From Shewanella sp. (GTDB taxonomy: Bacteria; Pseudomonadota; Gammaproteobacteria; Enterobacterales; Shewanellaceae), in NCBI RefSeq assembly GCF_013214165.1, contig NZ_JABSSM010000006.1, positions 1 through 46,394 of the forward strand: a stretch of DNA of 46,394 nucleotides. The letters are read 5' to 3'. A program made the translations under genes and the position numbers. Below the pieces are notes generated by a model, which ran no database searches, was not told the DNA's origin, and saw only the letters and a list, made by a program, of their open reading frames with translations. This document shows, in pieces, positions 25,722 to 35,069 of the stretch. How positions within the stretch are numbered: position 1 is the first letter of the stretch; each line of letters starts with the position of its first letter.

Positions 25722-27473
25722 ATGAGTGAGACGGTAGCCATGTCAGAAAATAAAAATGTACAGCAAGCAGAGCCATTATCAGTCAATGAGCATCTTAAAA
25801 CCGACAGTAATTTTCTGAGAGGAACCATTGAGGAAGGCTTAGATACCGCGGTCACGGGATCATTTAGTGAAGGAGATCAGCAGCTGATCAAGTTTCATGG
25901 CTTTTACCAGCAAGATGACCGCGACTTAAGAAACGAACGTAAACAGCAGAAACTGGAGCCGCTTTATAGTTTCATGTTGCGTGCCCGTGTTGCCGGTGGT
26001 GTGTGTACTCCGGATCAGTGGCTGGGCGTCGATGAAATAGCGTCAAGCCTGACCAGCTCCAACAGCATACGCTTGACTACGCGTCAGACCTTTCAGTATC
26101 ACGGCATCTCTAAGCGTAATTTGAGAACCTTGATCCAGAGTCTGGACAGCAAGGCGCTGGACTCGATTGCCGCCTGTGGTGACGTGAACCGTAATGTCAT
26201 GTGTAACCCCAACCCAGTAGAATCTCGCTTACACGAGCAGGCTTTTTATTGGGCCAAAAAACTGTCGGATAACTACTTGCCACGCACTAAGGCTTACGCC
26301 GAGATCTGGCTGGGAGATGACAAGGTTGCCACCAGTGAAGGTGATGATGTCGAGCCAGTTTATGGCAAGACTTACTTGCCACGTAAGTTCAAGATGGCCG
26401 TGGCCGTGCCGCCTGATAATGATGTCGACGTGTACACCAATGATCTGGGTTTTATCGCGGTAGCGGAAGAAGGCGAGCTTATCGGCTTTAACTTAGTCGC
26501 CGGTGGCGGCATGGGCTCAACCCATGGTGAAGTGCAGACATTTCCACGTCTTGCCGATGATTTTGGCTATATTAAGGCCGAAGACACATTGAAGTTTGCC
26601 GAGGCGATATTAAAAGTTCAGCGTGACTGGGGTAACCGCTCTAACCGCAAACTGTCGAGGCTCAAGTACACCATAGTCAAGTATGGCTATGAGGTATTTA
26701 AGGCCGAAGTAGAGAAGCGCGCCGGGGTTAAATTTGAGCCCAAACGTGATGTGGTCATTGGCGACCGCGGCGACCGTTATGGTTGGATAAAAGGTGTAGA
26801 TAACCAGTGGCACCTAACGTTATTCATCGAAGGCGGGCGCATCAAGGACCTTCCGGACCAGCCGTTGCAAACCGGATTGCGGGAGATTGCCAAGATACAT
26901 AAGGGCGATTTCCGTATGACCTCTAATCAAAATCTTATCATAGCCCGCGTTGCCGCAGAGGATAAGGCTGAGATCGAAGCATTAGCCCGTAGCCATGGTC
27001 TGATGGGGAAAGTGATCACCGCCACCCGAGGCCGCTCAATTGCCTGTGTGGCATTGCCAACTTGTGCCCTTGCCATGGCGGAAGCCGAGCGTTATTTTCC
27101 TGACTTCCTGACTAAAGTAGAGTCATTGCAGGAGAAACATGGCTTTCTGGACCAAGGAATAGTCATTCGCATGACGGGTTGCCCTAATGGTTGTGCCAGA
27201 CCCTTCGCGGCAGAGATTGGCCTGGTAGGTAAGGCACCGGGTCGCTATAACCTATATCTGGGTGCAAACTTCGAAGGCACACGTTTAAATAAACTCTATC
27301 GTGAGAATATTCAAGAAGCCGAGATCTTAGCCGAGCTTGATAGCTTGTTCGCCAGATATGCGGGTGAGCGAGAAGAGGGCGAAACCTTCGGTAATTTCAC
27401 GGTGCGCATAGGCGTAGTAGCCGCGGTAATCGATGCCGCTAAGGATTTTCATGGACAGACTAGTCATGCCTGA
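25722..27473 (+). CDS. cysI: Sulfite reductase hemoprotein subunit
   Basis: CysI reduces sulfite to sulfide with six electrons at a sirohaem coupled to a 4Fe-4S cluster. The cluster cysteines are visible as CVALPTC (Cys442, Cys448) and CPNGC (Cys487, Cys491). The block [16 protein letters not shown] and the [13 protein letters not shown] region are typical. At 583 residues from ATG 25722 it is slightly longer than E. coli CysI; a second in-frame ATG at 25740 may be the true start. It sits between cysJ and cysH. The cobA gene elsewhere in this window supplies the methylated precursor of its sirohaem. Confidence 0.96.
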   Translation: MSETVAMSENKNVQQAEPLSVNEHLKTDSNFLRGTIEEGLDTAVTGSFSEGDQQLIKFHGFYQQDDRDLRNERKQQKLEPLYSFMLRARVAGGVCTPDQWLGVDEIASSLTSSNSIRLTTRQTFQYHGISKRNLRTLIQSLDSKALDSIAACGDVNRNVMCNPNPVESRLHEQAFYWAKKLSDNYLPRTKAYAEIWLGDDKVATSEGDDVEPVYGKTYLPRKFKMAVAVPPDNDVDVYTNDLGFIAVAEEGELIGFNLVAGGGMGSTHGEVQTFPRLADDFGYIKAEDTLKFAEAILKVQRDWGNRSNRKLSRLKYTIVKYGYEVFKAEVEKRAGVKFEPKRDVVIGDRGDRYGWIKGVDNQWHLTLFIEGGRIKDLPDQPLQTGLREIAKIHKGDFRMTSNQNLIIARVAAEDKAEIEALARSHGLMGKVITATRGRSIACVALPTCALAMAEAERYFPDFLTKVESLQEKHGFLDQGIVIRMTGCPNGCARPFAAEIGLVGKAPGRYNLYLGANFEGTRLNKLYRENIQEAEILAELDSLFARYAGEREEGETFGNFTVRIGVVAAVIDAAKDFHGQTSHA

Positions 27474-28236
27474 ATCAAATACTCAGCTTGAATCTCTGGT
27501 ATCAGCACCAGAGCTGTTAGCCCTGTTAAGCGCGCCGGCAATCGAGCAGCAGAGCGAGCTTGCGCGTATCAATCACTTCCTCGAAGAGCTGACTCCTAAG
27601 CAAAGAGTCGCCTGGGGATTGGAGTATCTCCCAGGTACTCATGCGTTATCGTCGAGTTTCGGTATTCAAGGGGCCGTGATGTTGAATCTGGTCAGCACTG
27701 AGAAGCCAGATATTGCGGTGATCTTGACCGATACAGGTTACCTGTTTGCTGAAACTTATCAGTTTATCGACGAGCTGACCGAACGCTTATCGCTAAATCT
27801 TAAGATATTTGCCTCACCCATGACCCCTGCCTGGCAGGAGGCGCGTTTTGGCCAGTTGTGGCACCAAGGCCTAGATGGTTTAGAGCAATATAACCGTATG
27901 AACAAGGTCGAGCCCATGCAACGAGCCTTAGCTGAGCTCGAAGTAGGTACCTGGTTTGCTGGGCTGCGTCGCAGTCAATCCAGCACTCGAGAGGCTCTGC
28001 CAATCCTAGCGATTAATGGCTCGCGCTATAAGATCTTACCCATTTTGGATTGGAGCAATAAGGATGTGCATCAATACTTGACTGAACATGACCTGCCTTA
28101 TCATCCGCTTTGGGAGCAAGGTTACGTCTCTGTGGGCGATACCCATTCCAGCAAGCCATTGGAGCTGGGCATGAGTGAAGAGGAGACGCGTTTCAACGGC
28201 CTTAAACGTGAATGTGGTCTGCACTTCGATATATAG
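27451..28236 (+). CDS. cysH: PAPS reductase
   Basis: CysH reduces 3'-phosphoadenylyl sulfate to sulfite using thioredoxin. It has the nucleotide-binding block [16 protein letters not shown] and the C-terminal catalytic ECGLH (Cys255, numbering from 27451). The extra Cys pairs of APS reductases are absent, so PAPS is the substrate. The frame overlaps the end of cysI. ATG 27451 has AAGGA at 27441-27445 and gives 261 residues; in-frame starts at 27433 and 27466 are less or equally plausible. Overlap implies translational coupling with cysI. Confidence 0.93.
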   Translation: MDRLVMPESNTQLESLVSAPELLALLSAPAIEQQSELARINHFLEELTPKQRVAWGLEYLPGTHALSSSFGIQGAVMLNLVSTEKPDIAVILTDTGYLFAETYQFIDELTERLSLNLKIFASPMTPAWQEARFGQLWHQGLDGLEQYNRMNKVEPMQRALAELEVGTWFAGLRRSQSSTREALPILAINGSRYKILPILDWSNKDVHQYLTEHDLPYHPLWEQGYVSVGDTHSSKPLELGMSEEETRFNGLKRECGLHFDI

Positions 28237-28340
28237 ATATTGCAGCAAGCCTATTCACCTCACGTATCTTATTTAATGTGATTAGGTGCTAGGTGGTTTT
28301 GATTGGCTTGTTAGCGCCTGCTTAATCAACAGCCGTTCCC

Positions 28341-28368
28341 CCTGAATAGCCCGATGCGGCTATTCAGG
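28341..28368. terminator. Hairpin downstream of cysH
   Basis: A perfect 11-bp stem CCTGAATAGCC (28341-28351) pairs with 28358-28368 around a six-base loop, about 105 bases after cysH. No T-run follows; it may be an mRNA 3'-end structure. Confidence 0.5.
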
Positions 28369-28480
28369 AACAGCCCAAATTCTAAAGTCCACCTAGCCCA
28401 TTTCAAAATTTACTCTCCTGTAACGCCACGCTAGTTTCTTATTCCAATATCTTTGTTATTCTATTTTAGAACCTAGAACA

Positions 28481-28512
28481 TCGGGGCTAAAGCCCCTCCT
28501 ACAAGGGAGGGG
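28481..28512. repeat. REP-like palindromic element
   Basis: The core TCGGGGCTAAAGCCCC followed by TCCTACA (28481-28503) is the same palindrome found in the array at 31885. Here it overlaps a second inverted repeat, CCCCTCC (28493-28499) with GGAGGGG (28506-28512). The remaining 391-base space between cysH and the next gene holds no gene. Confidence 0.8.
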
Positions 28513-28627
28513 ATCAATTTTTGAAACCTTTTTATCTACATTTGTAGTATATTGAAAACTTAAATGTCAGGGTGTCTCAATATTCCCCCGAAATACAAAT
28601 TTTGACCTCTAAAATGGAGTTTAATGA

Positions 28628-30373
28628 ATGAAAAAAATACTAATCGCTGCGGCAGTGGTTGCCGTCGGTGCCGGCGGGTATTGGTTTAGCCAGCAGTCCG
28701 GAGGGGGAGCGAGTCAGTCTAATGAAGTATTGGCTTCGGTACCTGCCGATACGCCTATTTTTTCGGGTCAGTTAACGCCTTTCCCTATCAAGTCATATAT
28801 CAATTCATTATCTCCAAGTTATAAGACCTATCCAGAGTATATGTTTGCCGAGTTAGCGGAGTCTGATGATGCCCGGGCCAAGTTTTTTGTCAGCTTGAGT
28901 AAGGCCTATATGGATAGTATGGAGAGCGGTCAAAAATTTGTGACCACTTTTGGTTTAGCCGATGATATTAGAAGTTATTTTTACACCTTAGGCCTGTTAC
29001 CTGTACTAAAACTCGACGTCGAAAAGCCTGAGGCTATTTGGGCCCTGCTGGATAAGGCGGAACAAGACAGTGGCTTGAGTCACCAGATGAAGACTTTGAA
29101 AGGTCTCAAATATCGCTCTTATACATTAACAGATCCAGGCGATGACCAAGCGATTGAATTGCTGTTTTTACAGCAAGATGGCTTGCTAACGATCACCTTG
29201 AATACCTCTATGCTTGCCGAAGAGACTCTGGAAACGGCTCTTGGCATTAATCCTGTTACACCTTCCCTAGCGGATTCAAAGATATTACAAGATATCATTA
29301 ACACCCATGGCTTTAGCGATGTAGCTGTCGGCTTCGTCAATCACCAAGAGTTAGTTAAGGCCATTACCACCCAAGATGGTAATCAGCTGGCTCGCCAGAT
29401 TACGGCTATTCTTGCTCAAGAGGGTGAAGACCCACTGTCGGCGCTGCGTAGCCCTGAGTGCCATAGTGAGTTTACGGCTATTGCCGCTAATTGGCCGCGA
29501 ACCGTATTTGGTTTGAACAGTGTTTCGATAGGAGACCAAGAGACTAGTCTGGATTTCTCTACTGTGATTGAGAGTAAAAACCAGACATTTCTAAATGCAC
29601 TCAAGCGCATGCGTGGCTTCATTCCTGATTACGTGAAGAACAGTCGTGATAGCGTATTTTCCATGGGGCTAGGCATTGAGCTAAACCAATTGGTTCCCTC
29701 ATTAACTGCCGTATGGGGTGAGATGCTACAACCTCAATACCAGTGCCAGGTTTTACAAGAGTTTCAGCAAGAGATGTCGGGTCAAAACCCGGCCATGTTA
29801 GGCATGTTTACCGGCATGGGAAATGGGGTTCGTGGCGTGAGTGCGGCGCTCCTCGATTATAAGTTTACCGAGCGAGTCGCAGGCGCTCAGGGTGAGCCAA
29901 GTTTAGAGAGTGTCGATGCTATTATAAGCCTGTCAGCAGATAACCCGAGTATCTTGTTTAATATGGTGAAGCCTTTCGTACCTGAACTGGCCAATATTCA
30001 ATTACCACAAGATGGTAGCCCTGTTGACCTTGCTCACTTGCTACCACTTCCGCCCGAATATGGCATCTCTCCTAAGCTGGCGCTAAAAGGCAAACATTTA
30101 GTCCTGTATACGGGAGATAAAGCCGAAATTGTGGCTAATAAGCTGGCCGATGAAAAATTAGCTAACAATGGTTTATATAGTGTGTATCTGGATTATAGCA
30201 AGGTATTTGCGCCGATCTTAAGCTTGGCTGAGATGACTGGCGAACCATTGCCGGAAGAGTTTTCTATGATGAAAGATTACAATATGCAGGTGCAGATTGG
30301 CCTGGACATCAATGATCAGGGCATAGTATTTGACTCATACATGAACAGCAAAGCGACGCCCAGTGGCGAGTAA
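28628..30373 (+). CDS. Unknown membrane-anchored periplasmic protein
   Basis: The 581-residue protein was not recognised with certainty. The N-terminus (KKILIAAAVVAVGAGGYWFS) is one membrane segment or uncleaved signal, followed by a Gly/Ser linker and a large soluble domain beginning VLASVPADTPIFSGQLTPF. That opening resembles the VPADT phrase seen in DUF3352-type proteins, but the match is weak. Two cysteines (in SPECHSEF and QYQCQVL) could form a periplasmic disulfide. TGGAG precedes ATG 28628. It is a single gene closed by a strong terminator. Confidence 0.75.
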   Translation: MKKILIAAAVVAVGAGGYWFSQQSGGGASQSNEVLASVPADTPIFSGQLTPFPIKSYINSLSPSYKTYPEYMFAELAESDDARAKFFVSLSKAYMDSMESGQKFVTTFGLADDIRSYFYTLGLLPVLKLDVEKPEAIWALLDKAEQDSGLSHQMKTLKGLKYRSYTLTDPGDDQAIELLFLQQDGLLTITLNTSMLAEETLETALGINPVTPSLADSKILQDIINTHGFSDVAVGFVNHQELVKAITTQDGNQLARQITAILAQEGEDPLSALRSPECHSEFTAIAANWPRTVFGLNSVSIGDQETSLDFSTVIESKNQTFLNALKRMRGFIPDYVKNSRDSVFSMGLGIELNQLVPSLTAVWGEMLQPQYQCQVLQEFQQEMSGQNPAMLGMFTGMGNGVRGVSAALLDYKFTERVAGAQGEPSLESVDAIISLSADNPSILFNMVKPFVPELANIQLPQDGSPVDLAHLLPLPPEYGISPKLALKGKHLVLYTGDKAEIVANKLADEKLANNGLYSVYLDYSKVFAPILSLAEMTGEPLPEEFSMMKDYNMQVQIGLDINDQGIVFDSYMNSKATPSGE

Positions 30374-30384
30374 ATTTTAGTATG

Positions 30385-30414
30385 AAAAAGAGCCAGTCCT
30401 GCTGGCTCTTTTTT
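30385..30414 (+). terminator. Intrinsic terminator
   Basis: A 12-bp stem AAAAAGAGCCAG (30385-30396) pairs with CTGGCTCTTTTT around loop TCCTG and runs into six T, just after the 28628 gene. Confidence 0.9.
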
Positions 30415-30473
30415 ATGTCGTACATAGAGGCATTAATAACGGCTATAAAGATATTAGCAAATGGAGGCATTAA

Positions 30474-30887
30474 GTGGTTATTGCTGGACTGTTTTTAAAA
30501 GCAAATGAAGTGAGAATGGTAAGTCTGAGTGGTACGCGTGAATCTCATGAGATTGTGGCGCCTAAGGTAAACAAGTTAACGCTCAATAAGAACCCCACCC
30601 GGGAAGAGGTCAGCCAGTTCGCAGCAGAGGTTAAGGCCTATTGCGGCGAGCATCAAGTTGAGAAAATAGTGATAAACAGGCGTGCCAGTAAGGGCCAAGG
30701 TGCCGGCGGAGCTGGGACCTTCCTGATGGAAGGAGTGATACTCGCGACCTCGGCCATCGAGGTTGAGTTAGTGCATCCGGCCACAGTGAGAGCGACGGAT
30801 AAACGCACTGCTGGCTTAAAAGATTTAAAACCTAAGACGGTCGATCTAGGTAAGGCTTATGATCTGGCGTTTGAACTGTTAAACTAG
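30474..30887 (+). CDS. DUF3010-like protein
   Basis: This 137-residue cytoplasmic protein starts at GTG 30474 after GGAGG. The pattern AGLFLKANEVRMVSL...KLTLNKNPTREEVSQF...VEKIVINRRASKGQGAGGAGTFLMEG recalls the DUF3010 family of gammaproteobacteria, which looks like a small RNase H/RuvC-type fold. No function is established. It is a stand-alone gene between a terminator and the RIO kinase gene. Confidence 0.7.
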   Translation: MVIAGLFLKANEVRMVSLSGTRESHEIVAPKVNKLTLNKNPTREEVSQFAAEVKAYCGEHQVEKIVINRRASKGQGAGGAGTFLMEGVILATSAIEVELVHPATVRATDKRTAGLKDLKPKTVDLGKAYDLAFELLN

Positions 30888-31025
30888 CCGAAATAATATA
30901 AGTTTTTGAAAAGTTACTGTAATTGTAGAAGTTACGTTCGTGGGTTTGGTTTTTGGAATGATCTTGTTCCCATGAAAATTTGTTTTAATATTCCATCGAA
31001 GCCTTAAGTAAGGTATAACGGCGCT

Positions 31026-31880
31026 ATGAAAATACCGAAACGCATTCAGCCTCTCGTCGATGAAGGCTTAGTTGATGAAGTCCTTCGCCCCTTGATGAGT
31101 GGCAAAGAGGCCGATGTTTATGTTGTCCGCTGTGGCAACGATGTTCGTTGTGCCAAGATTTATAAAGAAGCCGAGAAGCGTAGCTTCAAACAGGCTGTAC
31201 TATACCGTGAAGGCAGAAAAAGCCGTAACAGTCGTCGAGCTCGTGCCATGGAAAAAGGCTCGAAATTTGGCCGTGATGAGCAGGAGAATTCCTGGCAAAA
31301 TGCCGAAGTCGATGCCCTGTTTCGCCTAGCCTATGCCGGCGTTAGAGTCCCGCAGCCTTACGGCTGTTTCGATGGTGTGCTCTTGATGGAGCTGATCACC
31401 GACGATCAAGGATATGTGGCGCCAAGGCTCAACGACATCACCTTGACCCGTGAGCAGGCACTAGAGCAGCACAAGTCAGTGATGAAAGATGTGCAGCGTA
31501 TGTTGTGTGTCGGTTTAATCCATGGTGACTTGTCTGAATTTAATGTGTTGCTGGACAGTAATGGCCCGGTGATCATCGATCTCCCCCAGGCGGTCGATGC
31601 GGCAGCAAACAATAATGCTAAGCGCATGCTTGAACGTGATGTAAACAATATGACCCGCTATTATGGTCAGTTTGCTCCCGAGCTTCTTAGCAGTAAGTAT
31701 GCCAAAGAGATGTGGGCTCTGTTCGAGTCGGGTAAGTTAAATCCTGAGTCTGAACTGACTGGTGAGTTTAAAGAGAGTACTAAAGCTGCGGATGTAGGGT
31801 CGGTGCTCGCTGAAATTGAAGCGGCGTTCGATGAAGAGCAAGAGCGCAAAGAGCGTATCCGCGAAGCTGAAGAAGGTTAA
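31026..31880 (+). CDS. RIO-type serine protein kinase
   Basis: The 284-residue protein is a bacterial RIO1-like atypical kinase. It has the RIO nucleotide region SGKEADVYVV (25-34) and lysine Lys44 in CAKIYKEA. The catalytic loop is HGDLSEFNVLL with His166, Asp168 and Asn173, and the metal-binding block is VIIDLPQAV with Asp185. The C-terminal 60 residues are acidic and helical. RIO1 in eukaryotes acts in small-subunit maturation; bacterial substrates are not established. It is cytoplasmic. A REP array begins right at its stop codon. Confidence 0.9.
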   Translation: MKIPKRIQPLVDEGLVDEVLRPLMSGKEADVYVVRCGNDVRCAKIYKEAEKRSFKQAVLYREGRKSRNSRRARAMEKGSKFGRDEQENSWQNAEVDALFRLAYAGVRVPQPYGCFDGVLLMELITDDQGYVAPRLNDITLTREQALEQHKSVMKDVQRMLCVGLIHGDLSEFNVLLDSNGPVIIDLPQAVDAAANNNAKRMLERDVNNMTRYYGQFAPELLSSKYAKEMWALFESGKLNPESELTGEFKESTKAADVGSVLAEIEAAFDEEQERKERIREAEEG

Positions 31881-31970
31881 ACCTTCGGGGCTGAAGCCCC
31901 TCCTACATGGGGTTAAACCTTCGGGGCTGAAGCCCCTCCTACATGGGCTAAAGCCCGTCCTACATGGGGA
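31881..31970. repeat. Tandem REP array after the RIO kinase gene
   Basis: Two near-identical 36-base units contain the palindromic core CGGGGCTGAAGCCCC, then TCCTACATGGG; the cores begin at 31885 and 31921. A third, shorter variant (GGGCTAAAGCCCGTCCTACA) starts at 31945. The array lies between the stop codon and the convergent peroxiredoxin gene. It shares its core with 28481 and resembles REP elements mobilised by RAYT transposases. It may also fold as a terminator or mRNA-stabilising structure. Confidence 0.85.
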
Positions 31971-32002
31971 TTAATCCATAATACATGGGAGAGAAGAGAT
32001 TA

Positions 32003-32527
32003 TTAATCTCTTTTTTCTATCCCCAGCTGTTCCAAGTTTGCGGCGATATCTTCTGCCGCCGTTATTGCATTGATATCCTCATCGATCTTAATGATCTTGC
32101 CATCCTTGCCTACATAGAAGGTGACGCGACTGGCGACACGGACGAAATTTAGCACATCGTAGGCCTTAGCCGTCTCCTTGGTGGGATCGCTCAACATGGG
32201 GAAGTCGGCTTTCTGCTTCTTGGCGAAATCTTGATTGTCTTCTAAGTCATCGACACTGGCCATCATATAGACAGCGTTATATTCCCTGATCAAGTGTCCC
32301 TTCTGAACCAGGGAGCGACACTCCAAGGTACAGCTATGTGTGTTGGCCATAGGGTACCAGGCGAGGACCAGAGTCTGTTTACCTAAGTAATCACTTAGCT
32401 GATAGAAGTTGCCATCGGTAGATTCTAGTCTGAAGTTTGGCGCAGTATCTCCAACCTTGAGGTCGGTCGCCATGGCGGAGAAGCTGAGTATGGATAATAG
32501 GATAAGCTTGAGCGACATTTTAAACAT
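32003..32527 (-). CDS. Exported peroxiredoxin (AhpC/TSA, BCP-like)
   Basis: The 174-residue protein has a signal peptide (MSLKLILLSILSFSAMA, ending at residue 20) and so acts in the periplasm. The peroxiredoxin motif PxxxTxxC is present as PMANTHSC, with Pro59, Thr63 and peroxidatic Cys66. A second Cys70 four residues on could resolve the disulfide, similar to but shorter-spaced than in PrxQ/BCP (Cys-x4-Cys). The thioredoxin fold is otherwise complete, including RVASRVTFYVGKDGKI. It should reduce peroxides in the envelope. Start ATG 32527 follows AGGGACCTAAG. Confidence 0.88.
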   Translation of the reverse strand: MFKMSLKLILLSILSFSAMATDLKVGDTAPNFRLESTDGNFYQLSDYLGKQTLVLAWYPMANTHSCTLECRSLVQKGHLIREYNAVYMMASVDDLEDNQDFAKKQKADFPMLSDPTKETAKAYDVLNFVRVASRVTFYVGKDGKIIKIDEDINAITAAEDIAANLEQLGIEKRD

Positions 32528-32676
32528 CTTAGGTCCCTAGTACATTAATTGTTACTGATATATGGTCCTTTCAAATTAACACATTAGCAGGTGCATGTAA
32601 GCATATAGAGATGAAGGTAGGTTATCGAGCTGAGTTGTTTATGGGATGATTGGCATGATGCGGTGATTGTTAACCT

Positions 32677-32748
32677 CTCATCGCCTTCGACTAGTACCCA
32701 TAGGGCTACTCATCGCCTTCGACTAGTACCCATAGGGCTACTCATCGC
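32677..32748. repeat. 32-bp tandem repeat
   Basis: The unit beginning CTCATCGCCTTCGACTAGTA and ending AGGGCTA occurs at 32677-32708 and 32709-32740, and its first eight bases recur at 32741-32748. The two copies are identical. It lies in a 239-base non-coding space between two minus-strand genes. Confidence 0.9.
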
Positions 32749-32766
32749 AAAATACCTCCTTTATTA

Positions 32767-33114
32767 CTATGCATTCTTGCTGTTTTCTAGATCTATGAGT
32801 AAGTGTGCATAATTTATCCAGTCAATGATCAGTGCCTTCACCATCATTTGAGTACCTGGGTCTGCCTGAGGATGTTGTCCTTTTATTTGCAGGGATTCAA
32901 CTACCCCTCTAACGTCCAATGGGGCCAGGTCTATCTTGAAGTTGTCTTTTGGACTCGGGTTATGGTCAGGTTGAGGCGCTATTGGGCTGCACATTTGATT
33001 TTGTACTGTCAGTGCCAGTTGTGGATTTATGCTACGCAATAGGGTGACTGTCATACGCAAGGCCCCGCGGCTAAACGTATCGGCGCTTAACACTAATTCT
33101 TGCTGATTCGGCAT
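32767..33114 (-). CDS. Small hypothetical protein
   Basis: This 115-residue protein was not recognised. It has a clear ribosome binding site (AGGAGGGGG) 4 bases before ATG 33114. It has no signal peptide and a proline-rich middle (SPIAPQPDHNPSPKDN). It lies 40 bases downstream of the S41-like gene on the same strand, so they are probably cotranscribed; this is the only functional hint. Confidence 0.65.
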   Translation of the reverse strand: MPNQQELVLSADTFSRGALRMTVTLLRSINPQLALTVQNQMCSPIAPQPDHNPSPKDNFKIDLAPLDVRGVVESLQIKGQHPQADPGTQMMVKALIIDWINYAHLLIDLENSKNA

Positions 33115-33154
33115 ATCCCCCTCCTATTTGCCCCTTCACTTGCAGCGGCTGATT

Positions 33155-34786
33155 TTATTGTTGTAACGTCATGTTGGACTCTGAAGTCGGAGTCCCATCC
33201 GAGTCTGGCACGATATTTAATACCCGCTTAGCTTCAGTATCGAGACTCTTGTGAGTGTAGACGGTTTCTCGATCTTGTTGCTCACTTTCTATCAGTGATA
33301 ATAGCCCTTGCCAGTTTATCACCTCAGTGATGGGCAGCGGGATATCGGGTTGAGTTCCTAGGCTAGATAGCAATGTCCCTTGCATGTTGTAGGTGAGGCT
33401 CGCCGTAAGCTCAATCTTTATGCCGCTGTTTGGTAAAGTGAACCCATACCGTCTACCTAGGTCTCCTGAAGTCTTCTCGCCGATAAGTGTCACTCGTGAC
33501 AATGACTTAGCAAAGTAGGCTATCCACTCACATTCTCGTCGACACCCTGGGCCTATGATTAAGCCGAGGCGACTCGATACTGGTGTGCCTGATTCATCAG
33601 TGCCTAAATTTTTAGCTCGTGGCGATCTTCTTCCATACCAGAGACCGAACTTGTCAGTATTATTCAGATCAATCGTTTGGCTTGTGTGGCTGAACTCCAC
33701 TTGTTCGAAGAAATTAAACTCATCGAAAGGAATAAAGCCCAGAGGTCGGAGAAAGTCGGACTTGAAATCGAGGGCGCGGCGATATTGGCCTAGGGCAATC
33801 AGATGTCGTGGTACCTGTGTCTGATGATAGTCAGATCTGGGGTTAGGATAATGACGGGCGATGAAGTGTAACAGCTTATCACTGTCTCCAACGGCATTCC
33901 TCAGGTCTATGATGGTTAACGCTTGCCGTGAAGCTTTCTCCAGGCGTGTCACTAGCTCAGTGTCGCTATCATAGCGAGATAACGAATCGATTGAGACATA
34001 CAAGGGCTGACTCGTTGATTCATCGCTTAAGCTGTTCTCCATGCTAGCGATGAGCTCTCTGGGAGGATGGAGCTGCTGCTTGGCAACTGGCAAGATTAAC
34101 TGAATGTTGGAATCCTGATTATCGCTGAGGGACAAGGTTACCTGAGTCTTGAGAGGCAAGCCCATGTCGTGTCTGAGAATATCCAGCTGTGAAAGCCAGT
34201 GTACACGCGTACTGATGGCCTGGTTCAGCGGGTTTGAGATAAATTTCTGACTGGCTTGTTCCCAGCGAGATAGAGGAAGGCCGTCGATATGAGTAATGAA
34301 AGGATGATCGGTATCTATCGGGATCGCGTTTTCATCCAGAGCAAGCCAGGAGTCTGCAACGGGCTTGAGGATCACAGGTAAAACAGGCAGAGGCTCATTG
34401 GGAGATGTGACTAATATTCCTGGGTCTTCGAGAGTGGCGACTAGCTTTACGATCTCTGCATAAAAATATTGGCTTTCGAGTGAGTGACTGGCTCGGTAGA
34501 TAACAGACTCGACATCGGCTTGTATCTTGGCGAGGCGATGCTCATCTAATGCGGCAAATGCTGAATGTAATTCAACTTCGTGTATCAAGGCTTCGAGATC
34601 TTGGTGCATTTCACTCTGAGTGAGTCGGGCTTTATGGTCGATAGAATATAGGCTTAAGTGTGCTAACTGCAGGGTGCTGATCAGCAGACAGAATCCAAAT
34701 ACATTGACTATTTGTGGAAATCCAAATTTCAATATCTCTCCTTGATATACGTCTGAACACTCGTTGGCGCTATGATCGATTGGCAT
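33155..34786 (-). CDS. S41-like peptidase homologue, probably inactive
   Basis: The 543-residue protein has one membrane segment (about 23-46) and a large exported part. The C-terminal region (about 405-485) reads as an S41/C-terminal-processing-peptidase core: LGLIIGPGCRRECEWIAYFA followed by RVTLIGEKTSGDLGRRYGF. In active relatives the nucleophile is the Ser of a C-x-SACE block; here it is CRRECE, with Arg417 at the Ser position, and the GKG lysine block reads GDLG. Both catalytic residues therefore seem lost. It may be a scaffold or regulator in the envelope. It pairs with the small gene at 32767. Confidence 0.72.
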   Translation of the reverse strand: MPIDHSANECSDVYQGEILKFGFPQIVNVFGFCLLISTLQLAHLSLYSIDHKARLTQSEMHQDLEALIHEVELHSAFAALDEHRLAKIQADVESVIYRASHSLESQYFYAEIVKLVATLEDPGILVTSPNEPLPVLPVILKPVADSWLALDENAIPIDTDHPFITHIDGLPLSRWEQASQKFISNPLNQAISTRVHWLSQLDILRHDMGLPLKTQVTLSLSDNQDSNIQLILPVAKQQLHPPRELIASMENSLSDESTSQPLYVSIDSLSRYDSDTELVTRLEKASRQALTIIDLRNAVGDSDKLLHFIARHYPNPRSDYHQTQVPRHLIALGQYRRALDFKSDFLRPLGFIPFDEFNFFEQVEFSHTSQTIDLNNTDKFGLWYGRRSPRAKNLGTDESGTPVSSRLGLIIGPGCRRECEWIAYFAKSLSRVTLIGEKTSGDLGRRYGFTLPNSGIKIELTASLTYNMQGTLLSSLGTQPDIPLPITEVINWQGLLSLIESEQQDRETVYTHKSLDTEAKRVLNIVPDSDGTPTSESNMTLQQ

Positions 34787-35069
34787 GTTAGTCGGCCGAA
34801 CTGAAGCGATTCAAGATGGTTTTAATCCAGTTAGCCAAATTATAGTTTATCTATAAAAAAATCCTTGGGGGGATGCGTCCAGCCCTATGTCTTGAGTTGG
34901 AGAATTATAGTCGATTAGACTCTTCCCGTAACCGTTAAAATGATCGAGTGTCAATCCTAAGCGCCTGCACTTAATAACTAAAACGTATAACAGTAAAGAA
35001 ATAACTATTTATTAAGTTATAAGTAGGCGGTTATATTTACACTATTAAAATCGAGTGTGGGGCATAGAG

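Noticed and set aside
31881..31970. Repeats considered as a CRISPR array
   Set aside because: Units are directly adjacent palindromic REP elements without unique spacers, and no cas genes are present.
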